Shown here: positions 8,545-18,252 of the stretch, piece by piece
Layout of the letters: every line of letters begins with the position of its first letter
How positions within the stretch are numbered: position 1 is the first letter of the stretch
From: Bacillota bacterium
GTDB lineage: Bacteria > Bacillota > Clostridia > Clostridiales > Caloramatoraceae
Reading direction: 5' to 3'
DNA: 64,000 nt
Assembly (NCBI GenBank): GCA_023389275.1
Contig: JAEWEN010000064.1
Coordinates: 44,793-108,792, forward strand
Notes under the pieces: generated by a model
Seen by the model: the letters and a program-made list of their open reading frames with translations, nothing else
Told to the model about the DNA's origin: nothing
Database searches by the model: none
Translations under genes and position numbers: made by a program

Positions 8545-9567
8545 TTAAATTCCAAATACGTCTCTATTTTCAACCTGTGCAATTACTTTTATCTTTTTCA
8601 TAATTTCATCAAATCTATCAGGTTTTATTGACTGTGCTCCATCGCAAAGAGCCTTAGCTGGATTGTTATGTACCTCTATCATAAGTCCATCTGCTCCTGA
8701 TGTTATAGCTGATTTAGCTAAAGGTTCAACTAACCAGTTTTTTCCTGTAGCATGTGATGGGTCTACTATAACTGGAAGATGAGTTAGCTTTTTAACAACC
8801 GGTATAGCACTTAAGTCAAGTGTGTTTCTTGTATATGTTTCAAATGTTCTTATTCCTCTTTCACAAAGAATAACATTTTCATTTCCACCTGCCATAATAT
8901 ATTCAGCTGACATTATCCACTCTTCAATAGTAGAAGATAAGCCTCTTTTTAATAAAATAGGAGTTTTTGTTTTTCCAAGTTCTTTTAGAAGATGGAAGTT
9001 TTGCATATTTCTAGCTCCAACTTGTATAACATCTACTTTTTCTACAAATTCATCTAGGTCTTCTGTTGCCATTATTTCTGTAACAATAGGAAGTCCTGTT
9101 TCTTTTTTAGCTACTTCAAGTAATCTAAGTCCTTCTTTTTCAAGTCCTTGGAAACTATAAGGAGATGTTCTTGGTTTAAAAGCTCCTCCTCTTAAAAAGT
9201 TTGCTCCACTTTTTTTAACTGCCTTAGCTATTTCAACTATTTGCTCTTCACTTTCAACTGAACAAGGTCCTGCCATTATAGCAAGATTTTTACCACCAAT
9301 TTTATTCCCTAATACATCTATAATAGAATTTTCTGGTCTAAATAATCTATTTGCCTTTTTATAAGGTTCCCCAACCTTTAAAACTTTGTCTACCTCTTCA
9401 ATAGCTATTACTTTATCCTCATCTATTTTTGATGTATCACCTACAAGGCCTACAATACAAAATGTTTCTCCTTGTGATAAGTGTGTTTTAAGCCCTAGGC
9501 TTTCAACATACTCTTTTACTTGTTTTATAGATTCGTCCTTACATTTAGGATTCATTATTACTATCAT
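8545..9567 (-). CDS. aroF: 3-deoxy-7-phosphoheptulonate (DAHP) synthase, type I-beta with regulatory N-terminal domain
   Basis: Condenses phosphoenolpyruvate with erythrose 4-phosphate, the first step of the shikimate pathway to aromatic amino acids. It is 340 residues: a ferredoxin-like N-terminal domain (about 1-70), as in Thermotoga-type enzymes where it mediates Phe/Tyr feedback, then the TIM-barrel catalytic domain. Diagnostic motifs are AGPCSVES (~99-106), LRGGAFKPRTSPYSFQG, VGARNMQN, LLKRGL, CERGIRTFE and DPSHATGK. A GGGGG ribosome site precedes the ATG. It is monocistronic; no other shikimate gene is nearby. Confidence 0.93.
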   Translation of the reverse strand: MIVIMNPKCKDESIKQVKEYVESLGLKTHLSQGETFCIVGLVGDTSKIDEDKVIAIEEVDKVLKVGEPYKKANRLFRPENSIIDVLGNKIGGKNLAIMAGPCSVESEEQIVEIAKAVKKSGANFLRGGAFKPRTSPYSFQGLEKEGLRLLEVAKKETGLPIVTEIMATEDLDEFVEKVDVIQVGARNMQNFHLLKELGKTKTPILLKRGLSSTIEEWIMSAEYIMAGGNENVILCERGIRTFETYTRNTLDLSAIPVVKKLTHLPVIVDPSHATGKNWLVEPLAKSAITSGADGLMIEVHNNPAKALCDGAQSIKPDRFDEIMKKIKVIAQVENRDVFGI

Positions 9568-9617
9568 TATGTTTACCCCCTAAAAATAACTATAATTACC
9601 CATATTTATTTCGTACT

Positions 9618-9626
9618 ATTATATCA
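9618..9626 (-). promoter_or_regulatory. Candidate extended -10 promoter of aroF
   Basis: TGATATAAT reads as TG-n-TATAAT about 50 bases upstream of the aroF start. I find no good -35 box at the usual distance, which is tolerated by extended -10 promoters. Assignment by pattern only. Confidence 0.4.
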
Positions 9627-9649
9627 TAATAGAATATAATGTATATATA

Positions 9650-10594
9650 TTAATTTTTAAAATTTAAAGTTTCTATTAATCTATCATATGCTAAATATGA
9701 TTCATTAAAAACTTCTTTAGCGTTTTCAATATAATCTTCTGGCTCTAAAAGAGCTGGACTAAAGTGGGTTAAAATGAGTTTTTTTACCTTAGCTTTTTTT
9801 GAAAGTTTTGCAGCTTCCCTAAATGTCATATGTTTATTTTTTATAGCTTTATGTAAATCCTCATCACTTCCATATGTGCCTTCACATATAAAAAGATCAC
9901 TTTCAAAAACAAAATCAACAATACTTTCTATAGGTCTCGTATCTGTTATATAACTAATTTTTATTCCTTTTCTCTCTTCACCTAAAACCATGTCTTTAGT
10001 ATATAAAACATTATCTTCTAATATTTCCTCACCTTTTTGAAGCCTATTCCAATACTTTTTAGGAACATTATTTTTCTGAGCTTTTTCAATACTAAACTTA
10101 GGATTTCTTTTTATTTCAAAATTATATCCTAAACATGGCATAGAGTGTTCAAGGTCTAAAGTTTTTATATATACATTTAAAGGTTCAAATCCTTTTGGTA
10201 GTTTTTCTAAAAAACTTTTATCATTAAAATCTATATTTTTAGGATTTTCAAGTATTACAATTTCATATGGCATTTTACCTACTATATACATTAAACTTTT
10301 TACAGCTTCAAATATTCCAACAGGCCCTATAATTATTAAAGGATTTGTTTTACCACTATTTCCTATAGTTGAAAGTAATCCTGGAAGTCCTATTATATGA
10401 TCTCCATGTATATGAGTTATACATATAATATCAATGGTTTTAAATCCCCTACCTACTATTTTCATAGAAACCTGTGTACCTTCACCACAATCTACAAGTA
10501 TTTTTCTTCCCATGTAGTTAATCATCATAGCAGATAAATTTCTATATGGTGTAGGCATTCCTCCACCAGAACCTAAAAGTATTGTTTCCAACAT
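9650..10594 (-). CDS. rnz: Ribonuclease Z (tRNA 3' endonuclease)
   Basis: 314-residue metallo-beta-lactamase-fold nuclease that removes 3' trailers from tRNA precursors. The zinc motif is H61-x-H63-x-D65-H66 (THIHGDHIIGLPGLL). The N-terminus LLGSGGGMPTPYRNLSA and the late LILTHFSPAL and ITDTRP stretches are characteristic of the short bacterial RNase Z, for which ~310 residues is normal. The central insertion (about 150-200) corresponds to the flexible arm. Many tRNAs in this lineage encode CCA, so substrate range cannot be judged here. Confidence 0.9.
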   Translation of the reverse strand: MLETILLGSGGGMPTPYRNLSAMMINYMGRKILVDCGEGTQVSMKIVGRGFKTIDIICITHIHGDHIIGLPGLLSTIGNSGKTNPLIIIGPVGIFEAVKSLMYIVGKMPYEIVILENPKNIDFNDKSFLEKLPKGFEPLNVYIKTLDLEHSMPCLGYNFEIKRNPKFSIEKAQKNNVPKKYWNRLQKGEEILEDNVLYTKDMVLGEERKGIKISYITDTRPIESIVDFVFESDLFICEGTYGSDEDLHKAIKNKHMTFREAAKLSKKAKVKKLILTHFSPALLEPEDYIENAKEVFNESYLAYDRLIETLNFKN

Positions 10595-10618
10595 AAATAC
10601 CTTCTCCCTTATATAAAA

Positions 10619-10646
10619 ATAGTACCATGGAATACCATGATACTAT
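10619..10646 (-). terminator. Terminator of cheV
   Basis: 12-bp stem ATAGTACCATGG with one mismatch and a 4-base loop, just beyond the cheV stop and upstream of rnz. On the minus strand an A/T-rich tail follows. Confidence 0.65.
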
Positions 10647-10652
10647 ATTATT

Positions 10653-11552
10653 TTATAAATTTTCTATAAAACTGTCTATTATGTTAACAAGTGTTGATAT
10701 ATCTGGCTTACTAAGCTGTGCATCTGCACCTACTGCATCTCCTTTGTGTCTTAAGTCATCTGTTATTAAAGATGAGAATATAACAACAGGTAGTTTTTGA
10801 AGTAGTGGATGTTCCTTTACTTTTCTAGTTAAAGTATGTCCATCTAATTGAGGCATTTCTATGTCTGTAATTAAAATTTGTACCTTATCAGTAAAGTTTT
10901 CACCATATCTTTCAGCTAAATCTAGTAAATATTCTAGTGCTTGTTGTCCATCATCAAATATAGATAATTTTGTAAAACCTGCTTTTGTTAATGTATTTTT
11001 TAAAAGCTTTCTAATTAAGGCTGAATCATCTGCAAGCACTAATCTGTACATACTTCTATCTTTATAGTCTACATCAACTATTTTTTCTTCATTTATACCT
11101 GTACTTGGATTAATATCTGTTACTATTTTTTCAAAGTCTAAAAGCTGTACTACTTTTTCACCCATCATTATATTTCCAATAACTAGTGTATTTGAAGATA
11201 TATCATCTGGTCTTGTTATTTTACTCCATAGTATTCTGTGAATAGCTATAACATCATCTACTATAAATGCAACTTTTAATTTATTAAATTCACATATAAT
11301 TACCTTTGCATTTTTTCTCATATTATAGCTTCCACTTATTACATAGGAAAGATCTATAAGGCTTATAACCTCATCTCTACATATCATAAGTCCAGCTATT
11401 GCAGGATTTGAATCTGGTATTTTTGTTATATTTTCTAATAAAACTACTTCTTTAGTTTTTATTACGTTAATAGCATAAGATTGATTATTTATTTTAAATT
11501 CTAATATCTCGACTTCTCCGGTTCCTGATTCTAGTAATATATTACTTTCCAT
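10653..11552 (-). CDS. cheV: Chemotaxis coupling protein CheV (CheW domain plus receiver domain)
   Basis: 299 residues. Residues ~14-150 form a CheW-like domain that would bridge receptors and the CheA kinase. Residues ~168-299 form a response-regulator receiver domain with acidic pair D175/D176, phosphoacceptor D230 (ILITDIEMPQLDG), S260 and K282 (LSKPD). CheV proteins couple and adapt chemoreceptor arrays. GAGGTG precedes the ATG, and a sigma-D-like promoter lies about 40 bases further up. No cheA/cheW/cheY cluster is present in the window, so this is an orphan, as is common for cheV. Confidence 0.9.
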   Translation of the reverse strand: MESNILLESGTGEVEILEFKINNQSYAINVIKTKEVVLLENITKIPDSNPAIAGLMICRDEVISLIDLSYVISGSYNMRKNAKVIICEFNKLKVAFIVDDVIAIHRILWSKITRPDDISSNTLVIGNIMMGEKVVQLLDFEKIVTDINPSTGINEEKIVDVDYKDRSMYRLVLADDSALIRKLLKNTLTKAGFTKLSIFDDGQQALEYLLDLAERYGENFTDKVQILITDIEMPQLDGHTLTRKVKEHPLLQKLPVVIFSSLITDDLRHKGDAVGADAQLSKPDISTLVNIIDSFIENL

Positions 11553-11590
11553 ATTAGCACCTCTTTTTAAAAATAATATCTTTTTTAATG

Positions 11591-11617
11591 TTATCGGTTA
11601 ATACTACATATATATTA
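11591..11617 (-). promoter_or_regulatory. Sigma-D (sigma-28)-like promoter of cheV
   Basis: Minus-strand TAAT, 15 bases, ACCGATAA closely resembles the motility sigma factor consensus TAAA-N15-GCCGATAA. Ten of 12 conserved positions match with the exact spacer. It would start transcription about 30 bases before the cheV ATG. A motility sigma factor is what one expects for a chemotaxis gene. Confidence 0.65.
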
Positions 11618-11693
11618 ATTAAATTTGCTTTTAATATTTATTACAATATAATTTTTTTGTAATACAATTTATACTAATTTTTATAACTTAATA

Positions 11694-11702
11694 TGATATA
11701 CT
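11694..11702 (+). promoter_or_regulatory. Candidate extended -10 promoter of the DUF1002 gene
   Basis: TGATATACT (TG-n-TATACT) lies 45 bases before the DUF1002 start. No clear -35 element is seen at 17 bases. Assignment by pattern only. Confidence 0.4.
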
Positions 11703-11747
11703 AAAAAAAATAGTTAAATGTAATTTTCTATGTAAAGGAGAAAAAAT

Positions 11748-12650
11748 ATGAAAAAGATACTTTTAAAAATGCTAACAGTTTTAACCTTAGTTTGTATAAC
11801 AGTAACTTTTACAGGAAAAGCAGCCTATGCAGACTCTTTTAAGGTTGTTACCTTAGGAGCAGACTTAACAAAAGAACAAAAAAGTGAGATGCTTAAGTAT
11901 TTTAATGTTGGAGAAAAAGATGCTAATATTTTAGAGGTAAATAAAAGTGAAGAAGAAAAATATCTAGCTAATATTGCATCAGCTAGCCAAATAGGTACAA
12001 AATCTATTTCATGTTCATATGTTGAACCTACATCTAAAGGTGGACTAGATGTTTCAACACACAACATTACATGGGTAACAGATGCTATGATAAGAAATGC
12101 ACTTATTACTGCAGGTGTTGAAAATGCTGTTGTTAAAGCTGCAGCTCCTTTTAAAGTTTCAGGAACAGCTGCATTAACTGGAATACTAAAAGGATTTGAA
12201 AACAGTAGTAGTGGGAAAAAGTTAGATGAGGAAAATAAAAAAGTTGCTAATGAAGAGATGATAGTAACAGGTCAAATTGGTGAAAAAATAGGACAAGATG
12301 AAGCTGCTAATCTAATAAATGAAGTAAAAACTGAAGTTGTTAAAGAAAAACCTAAAACAGAAGCTGAAATTAGAGATATTGTTGTTAATGTTACAAACAA
12401 CTTTCAAAACAGCCTATCCCAGGAAGAAATAAATAAAATTACATCATTAATGAACAACATTAATGGACTTAATCTTGATTTTAATAAAATTAAAGATCAG
12501 TTAAACCAAGCTTCAGAAAAGCTAAAAGAAACTTTATCATCTGAAGAAGCACAAGGATTTTTTGAAGGAGTCAAAAACTTCTTTTCAAAGTTATTTGAAT
12601 CTATATCTTCCTTCTTTAGCAGTGATTCAACAGAAAATGCTCAAAACTAA
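11748..12650 (+). CDS. Secreted DUF1002 protein (YpuA-like)
   Basis: 300 residues with an N-terminal signal peptide (hydrophobic core ~8-22, probable cleavage after AYA at residue 28). The following ~150 residues contain the DUF1002 pattern (VVTLGADLTKEQKSEMLKYF, YVEPTSKGGLDV, AAAPFKVSGTAALTGILKGFE). The C-terminal third is charged and helical. The family is conserved in Bacillus and Clostridium, and its function has not been established. A good GGAG site precedes the ATG. It is monocistronic on the plus strand, divergent from cheV. Confidence 0.82.
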   Translation: MKKILLKMLTVLTLVCITVTFTGKAAYADSFKVVTLGADLTKEQKSEMLKYFNVGEKDANILEVNKSEEEKYLANIASASQIGTKSISCSYVEPTSKGGLDVSTHNITWVTDAMIRNALITAGVENAVVKAAAPFKVSGTAALTGILKGFENSSSGKKLDEENKKVANEEMIVTGQIGEKIGQDEAANLINEVKTEVVKEKPKTEAEIRDIVVNVTNNFQNSLSQEEINKITSLMNNINGLNLDFNKIKDQLNQASEKLKETLSSEEAQGFFEGVKNFFSKLFESISSFFSSDSTENAQN

Positions 12651-12661
12651 TACATAAAAGT

Positions 12662-12699
12662 AATTAGTCTATACTAACTAAGGTTAGTATAGACTAATT
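12662..12699. terminator. Bidirectional terminator between DUF1002 and cysteine desulfurase-like genes
   Basis: 17-bp perfect stem AATTAGTCTATACTAAC with a 4-base loop, between two convergent genes that end 11 and 3 bases away. A/T runs occur on both flanks. Confidence 0.88.
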
Positions 12700-12701
12700 T
12701 A

Positions 12702-13979
12702 TTATTTATATCTATTTATTATTTTTTTAAGTGTATCTACAAACTCTTCGACTTCTTGTTCATTGTTATAAAGACCAAAACTTGCTCTTACCATACCTGG
12801 CATGTCTATACCATTTATAGCATAATTATATGCTGTTTCCTTACTTATTCCTAAAAGCCTTCTAACATAAGGATGGGCACAAAATCCTCCATGTCTAACT
12901 GCAATACCTCTAAAATCAGCTAGCCTTTTAGCAACTATATCGTGTCCTATACCCTCTATATTAAATGTTACTACTCCTAGTCTTTCGTCATCTGACTCAT
13001 CTCCATATAATATAGTTCTATCAATTGTTTTTAATCCTTTAATTAAATGATTTCGAAGATCTTTTTCATGTTTTTCTATATTTTCAAATCCAGTAGCAAG
13101 AAGAGATTTCATAGCTGAGGAAATAGCAACTATACCTAAAAAGTTTGGTGTTCCAGCTTCATATTTATGTGGAGTTTTTTCTACATAAACTTTATCATCT
13201 AAAACTACTTCAACTGCTCCTCCACCTTTTAAAAGTTCTTCTCCACTATCTAAGTCTTTTTTTAATCCAATAACAACTCCACTTCCAAAAGGAGCATATA
13301 TTTTATGTCCTGAAAAAACTAAATAGTCTATATAATCATCTTTTTCATATCCACCTATATTTATTTTTTTATGTGCAACTAATTGTGCTGCATCTACTAT
13401 AATTTTTATCCCATATCTATGAGCAATTTTAGCTATTTTATTAATATCGTTTACATATCCTGTTACATTTGATGCAGCTGTTATAGTAAAATATTTTGCT
13501 CTTCCACTATTTTTTCTTAAAACTTTTTCTATATCATTTAAATCTAATTTTCCATTTTTATCAACATCTATATAAACTACTTTGCAAGCATTTCTCCATG
13601 GAAGATCATTTGCATGATGTTCCATTCTAGTTGTTATTATAACTTCATCTTTATTTTTAATTAGTGATTTAGCAAGTAAGTTTACACCTTCTGTAGTGTT
13701 TTTAACATATATAACAGAGTAATTTTCCCTATGTTTTACATTAAAAAAATCAAGCATAAATTCTCTAGTATCCTCATAAACCTGTGTACAATATTCAGAC
13801 CTTTGTCCCTTTCCTCTTCCAACTGATCCATACATTAATATATTTTGTATAAGCGTATTATTAACGCATTTTAAAGGTGGTGTAGTTGCAGCATTATCAA
13901 AGTTAATAGGTATTACACTTTCCCCATTTTCAAGTGCTATTGGCATGTTTAATCCGGAAAACAATTTTCTATACCCCAT
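12702..13979 (-). CDS. Class V aminotransferase, cysteine desulfurase-like (SufS/CsdA type)
   Basis: 425-residue PLP enzyme. The PLP lysine is K226 (FSGHKIYAPFGSG), the ring-contacting aspartate D196 (VDAAQ), and a cysteine in the catalytic loop is C367 (RHGGFCAHPYVRRLLG). It therefore has all residues needed to remove sulfur from cysteine as a persulfide. The loop is short, resembling group II SufS/CsdA enzymes. The family contains many members whose true substrate is not cysteine, and there is no adjacent iscU/sufU or thiI partner, so the role is uncertain. GGGAG precedes the ATG. Monocistronic. Confidence 0.8.
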   Translation of the reverse strand: MGYRKLFSGLNMPIALENGESVIPINFDNAATTPPLKCVNNTLIQNILMYGSVGRGKGQRSEYCTQVYEDTREFMLDFFNVKHRENYSVIYVKNTTEGVNLLAKSLIKNKDEVIITTRMEHHANDLPWRNACKVVYIDVDKNGKLDLNDIEKVLRKNSGRAKYFTITAASNVTGYVNDINKIAKIAHRYGIKIIVDAAQLVAHKKINIGGYEKDDYIDYLVFSGHKIYAPFGSGVVIGLKKDLDSGEELLKGGGAVEVVLDDKVYVEKTPHKYEAGTPNFLGIVAISSAMKSLLATGFENIEKHEKDLRNHLIKGLKTIDRTILYGDESDDERLGVVTFNIEGIGHDIVAKRLADFRGIAVRHGGFCAHPYVRRLLGISKETAYNYAINGIDMPGMVRASFGLYNNEQEVEEFVDTLKKIINRYK

Positions 13980-14137
13980 TTAAATCTCCCTTCTAAATTA
14001 TCCATTATATTAATATATTCAAAATAATAAAATTAAGTTCTTTGTTTAATTCCTATAGAATTTATGTAAAATAAGCTTGTTTTTACAAATAATATTCGAT
14101 TTCTTTAGTATATATTTTATAAAATGTAATTTTTAGT

Positions 14138-14166
14138 TTGTAATTAGTAAAGATTTATTCTATAAT
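14138..14166 (+). promoter_or_regulatory. Promoter of the polyamine (spe) operon
   Basis: TTGTAA, 17-base spacer, TATAAT; start point expected about 50 bases before the speD ATG. The rest of the 243-base gap between the divergent genes is AT-rich, with no other structure I can support. Confidence 0.65.
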
Positions 14167-14222
14167 TACATCAATAAATTTTAAAAACATTTTTTATATA
14201 AAGGAGTTTGATTTGAGATAAA

Positions 14223-15062
14223 ATGAAAAAGATGAAACCTGAAAAACTAAAACTACACGGATTTAACAATCTAACTAAGTCTTTAAGCTTTAATATGTAT
14301 GATATATGCTATACCAAAACTGAGGTAGATAGAAATGCATATATAGAGTATATTGATGAACAGTATAGCGCAGAAAGACTAACTAAAATTTTAACTAACG
14401 TTACTGAAATTATTGGGGCAAATATATTAAATATTGCCAAACAAGATTATGACCCTCAAGGTGCTAGTGTAACTATTTTAATTTCTGAAGGTCCTGTAGA
14501 AAACCTTGGTTCTCATGCTACAGCAGAGTCACCAGGACCATTACCTGAAACTGTTTTAGCACACCTTGATAAAAGTCATATAACTGTTCACACTTACCCT
14601 GAATACCATCCTTATGAAGGTATTAGTACTTTTAGAGTAGACATTGATGTATCAACTTGTGGAGAAATTTCGCCTCTTAAGGCACTAAATTATCTTATAC
14701 ATTCATTTGATACTGATATTATGACTATAGATTATCGTGTTAGAGGTTTCACTCGTGACATTGGTGGAGAAAAACTATTTATAGATCATGAAATAAACTC
14801 TATACAAAATTATATACCAGACCATATAAGAAATATGTATAACATGATAGATGTTAATGTATATCAAGAAAATATATTCCATACAAAGTGTAAACTTAAA
14901 AACTTTGACCTTGATAATTACTTATTTGGATATACAAAAGACGATCTACATCCTGGAGAAGCTAAAATGATTGTTAAAAAGCTTCAAAAGGAAATGAATG
15001 AAATATTCTATGGAACTAATGTTGAAGATGCTATGGTAAAAATAGAGGACTATGATGAATAA
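14223..15062 (+). CDS. speD: S-adenosylmethionine decarboxylase proenzyme (E. coli SpeD type)
   Basis: Makes decarboxylated SAM, the aminopropyl donor for spermidine. The 279-residue proenzyme matches the long SpeD class: [17 protein letters not shown], with self-cleavage expected between K117 and S118 to give the pyruvoyl group, then [20 protein letters not shown] and [12 protein letters not shown]. It is the first gene of the operon. The strong AAGGAG ends 17 bases before this ATG, unusually far; a second weak GAG lies 5 bases before it. In-frame alternatives nearer the strong site run into a stop. The last 11 bases overlap the next gene. Confidence 0.93.
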   Translation: MKKMKPEKLKLHGFNNLTKSLSFNMYDICYTKTEVDRNAYIEYIDEQYSAERLTKILTNVTEIIGANILNIAKQDYDPQGASVTILISEGPVENLGSHATAESPGPLPETVLAHLDKSHITVHTYPEYHPYEGISTFRVDIDVSTCGEISPLKALNYLIHSFDTDIMTIDYRVRGFTRDIGGEKLFIDHEINSIQNYIPDHIRNMYNMIDVNVYQENIFHTKCKLKNFDLDNYLFGYTKDDLHPGEAKMIVKKLQKEMNEIFYGTNVEDAMVKIEDYDE

Positions 15063-17379
15063 GCACCTTAACACACCACTACTTTCAAAAGTAGTTGAGT
15101 ACTCTAAAAAAGATGTAACATGTTTTGATGTTCCAGGACATAAAAGAGGTAGATATTTAACAGAACTTAATAAAGCCTTTGGAGAAGGTACCTTAAAATT
15201 AGACGTTAATTCTTCTAAAACTGTAGACAACCTATCAAGTCCAAAGGGAGTTATAAAAGATGCAGAAGGTTTAATAGCAGATGCTTTTAAATGTTCTAAT
15301 GCTTTCATGCTTGTTAACGGTTCAACCTCTGGAGTTCAATACATGATTATGGCAGCTACTGGACATGGAGATAAAATTTTACTTCCAAGAAATGTTCATA
15401 AGTCTGCAATAAATGCTTTAATACTCTCTGGTGCTAAACCTATTTTTATAGAACCTGAAATAGACACAGAGTATGGTATTGTTAATGGCATAACCCCTGA
15501 GTCTGTAAGTCATGCATTAGACCTTCACAATGACATTAAAGCTGTTTTATTAATTAATCCAACTTATTTTGGAGCAGCTTCTAACATAAAGAAAATTATT
15601 GAAATATGTCATAGTAGAAAAATTCCTGTATTAGTTGATCAAGCACATGGAGCTCATTTTTCTTTTCATAAAGATATACCTCCTAGTGCTTCAGAACTTG
15701 GTGCAGATCTTATAACTTTAAGTATGCATAAAACAGGAGGCTCGCTTACTCAAACTTCTATACTCCTTCATAATGAAGGTATTATAGAAAAAACTAAAGT
15801 AAGATCTACTATTAATTTAATGCAAACAACTTCTGCTTCTTATATTTTAATGTCATCTATTGATATTGCAAGGAAAAAACTTGTTTTAGAAGGAGAAGAA
15901 AGACTAGATAAGCTTTTAAAATTAACTAGAGATGCTAAAGAAGAGATAAATAAAATTCCAGGACTTAAATGTATAATGAAAAAAGACTATATAAATGGTC
16001 AGGGAGTTTTTGACTATGATGACTTAAAGGTAGTTATAAATGTTAAAAACCTTGGGGTGTCTGGATTTTTTATTTACGACTTATTAATTAACGAATATTC
16101 TATTCAAATGGAACTTGCTGAACCTAACGTTGTTTTAGCTATTATTTCATTTGGAGATGATGAGTCTACTATAAACAAACTTTTAAGTGCTCTTTGGGAT
16201 ATTAGTAAAAGGTTTTTCAATAAAAATCCTATTAAAAATAGAGATGTTTCTAAAAGTCTTAAAAACCCTAAAATGTTACTTTCACCAAGAGATGCTTATT
16301 ACCACAAAAAAAGACTTATAAATATTAAAGATTCTGAAGGCCTTATAGCTGGAGAATCTATAATGGTGTATCCACCAGGAATACCTCTTATTATACCTGG
16401 TGAATTAATAACAAAAGATATTATAGATCATTATCTTTACTTAAAAAGCGAAGGTACTATAACTCTTAATGAAGATGATGATCCCTATATGATACAAATA
16501 CTAGATGGTAGCAAGGAGGATAAAATGTTAGATTTATGGTATACAGAAAATCACCAAGAGGACACTAAGTTCTCTATAAAAGTTAAGGAGCATATTCACT
16601 CAGAAAAGTCTGAGTTTCAACAAATAGATTTTTTCGATAGCGAAACATTTGGAAGATTTTTCACACTTGATGGACTTATGATGGTAACTGAAAAAGATGA
16701 GTTTATTTATCATGATATGATAACTCATATTCCTATGGCAGTTAATCCTAATATTAAAAAAGTTCTTATTATAGGTGGCGGAGACGGTGGTACTGCACGT
16801 GAAGTTTTAAGATACAATCATATTGAAAAAGTAGATATGGTAGAAATTGATGAAAGAGTTGTTAGACTTTGTGAAAAATACCTACCACAAACAGCAGGCA
16901 AATTAAATGATGAAAGACTTACTCTTCACTTTGAAGATGGATTAAAATTTGTACAAGAATCTCCTGAAAATACATATGATTTAATTCTTGTTGATTCAAC
17001 AGATCCAATAGGTCCTGGAGAAGGTTTATTTACTTATGAGTTTTATAATAACTGTAAAAGAGTATTAACTGATGCTGGAATTTTAATAAACCAACATGAA
17101 AGCCCTTACTACTCAAACTATTCGCATGAAATGAAAAGAGCTCATTTAAAAATAAAGGAAACCTTCCCTATTGCAAAGGTTTATCAATTCCATATGCCAA
17201 CTTATCCATCAGGACATTGGCTATTTGGATTTGCATCTAAAAAACTTGATCCTTTAAAAGATCTTAATGCTGATAAATGGAACTCTTTAAATATAAAAAC
17301 AAAGTATTATAATACTGATTTACATGTTGGTGCATTTATGCTACCTACTTATGTAAAGGATGAACTAAATAATGCTTAA
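15052..17379 (+). CDS. speA-speE: Fused arginine decarboxylase / spermidine synthase
   Basis: 775 residues in one uninterrupted frame. Residues 1-491 are a PLP-dependent Orn/Lys/Arg decarboxylase of the aspartate-aminotransferase-fold type ([10 protein letters not shown]196 in [11 protein letters not shown] lysine K227 in [13 protein letters not shown]). Residues 492-775 are a complete spermidine synthase (M492 [13 protein letters not shown]-binding [11 protein letters not shown] at 575-585, [13 protein letters not shown]). The first half would give agmatine (inferred from the agmatinase next door), and the second adds an aminopropyl group to putrescine. These are normally two separate genes. 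An AAGGAGG and ATG at the junction could still yield free SpeE. The start overlaps speD by 11 bases. Confidence 0.9.
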   Translation: MMNKHLNTPLLSKVVEYSKKDVTCFDVPGHKRGRYLTELNKAFGEGTLKLDVNSSKTVDNLSSPKGVIKDAEGLIADAFKCSNAFMLVNGSTSGVQYMIMAATGHGDKILLPRNVHKSAINALILSGAKPIFIEPEIDTEYGIVNGITPESVSHALDLHNDIKAVLLINPTYFGAASNIKKIIEICHSRKIPVLVDQAHGAHFSFHKDIPPSASELGADLITLSMHKTGGSLTQTSILLHNEGIIEKTKVRSTINLMQTTSASYILMSSIDIARKKLVLEGEERLDKLLKLTRDAKEEINKIPGLKCIMKKDYINGQGVFDYDDLKVVINVKNLGVSGFFIYDLLINEYSIQMELAEPNVVLAIISFGDDESTINKLLSALWDISKRFFNKNPIKNRDVSKSLKNPKMLLSPRDAYYHKKRLINIKDSEGLIAGESIMVYPPGIPLIIPGELITKDIIDHYLYLKSEGTITLNEDDDPYMIQILDGSKEDKMLDLWYTENHQEDTKFSIKVKEHIHSEKSEFQQIDFFDSETFGRFFTLDGLMMVTEKDEFIYHDMITHIPMAVNPNIKKVLIIGGGDGGTAREVLRYNHIEKVDMVEIDERVVRLCEKYLPQTAGKLNDERLTLHFEDGLKFVQESPENTYDLILVDSTDPIGPGEGLFTYEFYNNCKRVLTDAGILINQHESPYYSNYSHEMKRAHLKIKETFPIAKVYQFHMPTYPSGHWLFGFASKKLDPLKDLNADKWNSLNIKTKYYNTDLHVGAFMLPTYVKDELNNA
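16513..16527 (+). promoter_or_regulatory. Internal Shine-Dalgarno and ATG at the speA/speE junction
   Basis: AAGGAGG followed five bases later by an in-frame ATG (16525), exactly where the spermidine synthase domain begins. The spacing is ideal for initiation. It looks like the retained start site of a formerly separate speE and probably produces stand-alone SpeE of 284 residues, the usual family length. Confidence 0.75.
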
Positions 17380-18220
17380 TACATTTGTAACAAAGTCTTT
17401 TATAGGATTTGAATCATCTTATGAAGACTCTAATATAGTAATGTTTGGGGCACCATTTGATGGAACAACTAGTTTTAGACCAGGAACTAGATTTGCTCCA
17501 AATCAAATTAGAATAGACTCATATGGTCTTGAAACATACTCTCCTTATTTAGATCTTGATGTAGAAGATAAATGTATATCTGATATAGGAGATGTTGATA
17601 TTCCCTTTGGAAATACAAAAAAAGCTCTTGATAGTATAAAATGTACATGTGAAAAAATAATAAATGATGGGAAAAAACCTTTACTAATAGGTGGAGAACA
17701 TTTAGTTTCTCTTCCTGTTATTGAAAGCCTTTATGAAAAATATGAAAACCTTCATATAATACACTTTGATGCTCATACTGATCTTCGTGAAGATTATATG
17801 GGAGAAAAGCTTTCCCACGCAACTGTTATAAAAAGAGCTTGGGATTTAGTTGGAGACAATAAAATATTTCAGTTTGGTATAAGATCTGGAACAAAAACTG
17901 AATTTGAATTTGCATGTAAACATACTTATTTAAATAAATTTGATTTAAGCAATTTAGATTTTGCTATAAAGTCTATTGGAAATAATCCAGTATACCTAAC
18001 TATAGACCTTGATGTTTTAGATCCTTCAATATTCCCTGGAACAGGAACTCCTGAAGCAGGTGGAATTACAATGAAAGAAATGTTTTCAGCAATTAATTCT
18101 ATGAAAAGTTTAAATTTTGTAGGTGCTGATATTGTTGAACTTTCTCCTTCATATGATCAAAGTGGAGTTTCAACAGCTGTAGCTTGTAAAGTTATAAGAG
18201 AAATATCCCTTATATTATAA
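17372..18220 (+). CDS. speB: Agmatinase (ureohydrolase)
   Basis: Hydrolyses agmatine to putrescine and urea, linking arginine decarboxylation to spermidine synthesis. The 282-residue protein has the full two-manganese site of the arginase family: H110 (GGEH), D133/H135/D137 (HFDAHTDLR) and D212/D214 (TIDLDVLDPS). EAGG in TGTPEAGGI is also conserved. Agmatinase is preferred over arginase because of its length and because the decarboxylase and spermidine synthase lie in the same operon. Its start overlaps the fusion gene by 8 bases, implying coupled translation. It is last in the operon. Confidence 0.92.
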   Translation: MLNTFVTKSFIGFESSYEDSNIVMFGAPFDGTTSFRPGTRFAPNQIRIDSYGLETYSPYLDLDVEDKCISDIGDVDIPFGNTKKALDSIKCTCEKIINDGKKPLLIGGEHLVSLPVIESLYEKYENLHIIHFDAHTDLREDYMGEKLSHATVIKRAWDLVGDNKIFQFGIRSGTKTEFEFACKHTYLNKFDLSNLDFAIKSIGNNPVYLTIDLDVLDPSIFPGTGTPEAGGITMKEMFSAINSMKSLNFVGADIVELSPSYDQSGVSTAVACKVIREISLIL

Positions 18221-18221
18221 T

Positions 18222-18252
18222 AAAAAAGCTGAGAATTAATTCTCAGCTTTTT
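18222..18252. terminator. Bidirectional terminator between speB and the MATE gene
   Basis: AAAAAAGCTGAGA stem with its complement around AATT-type centre, U-tracts on both sides, between convergent genes. The distal arm overlaps the end of the MATE gene. Confidence 0.88.
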
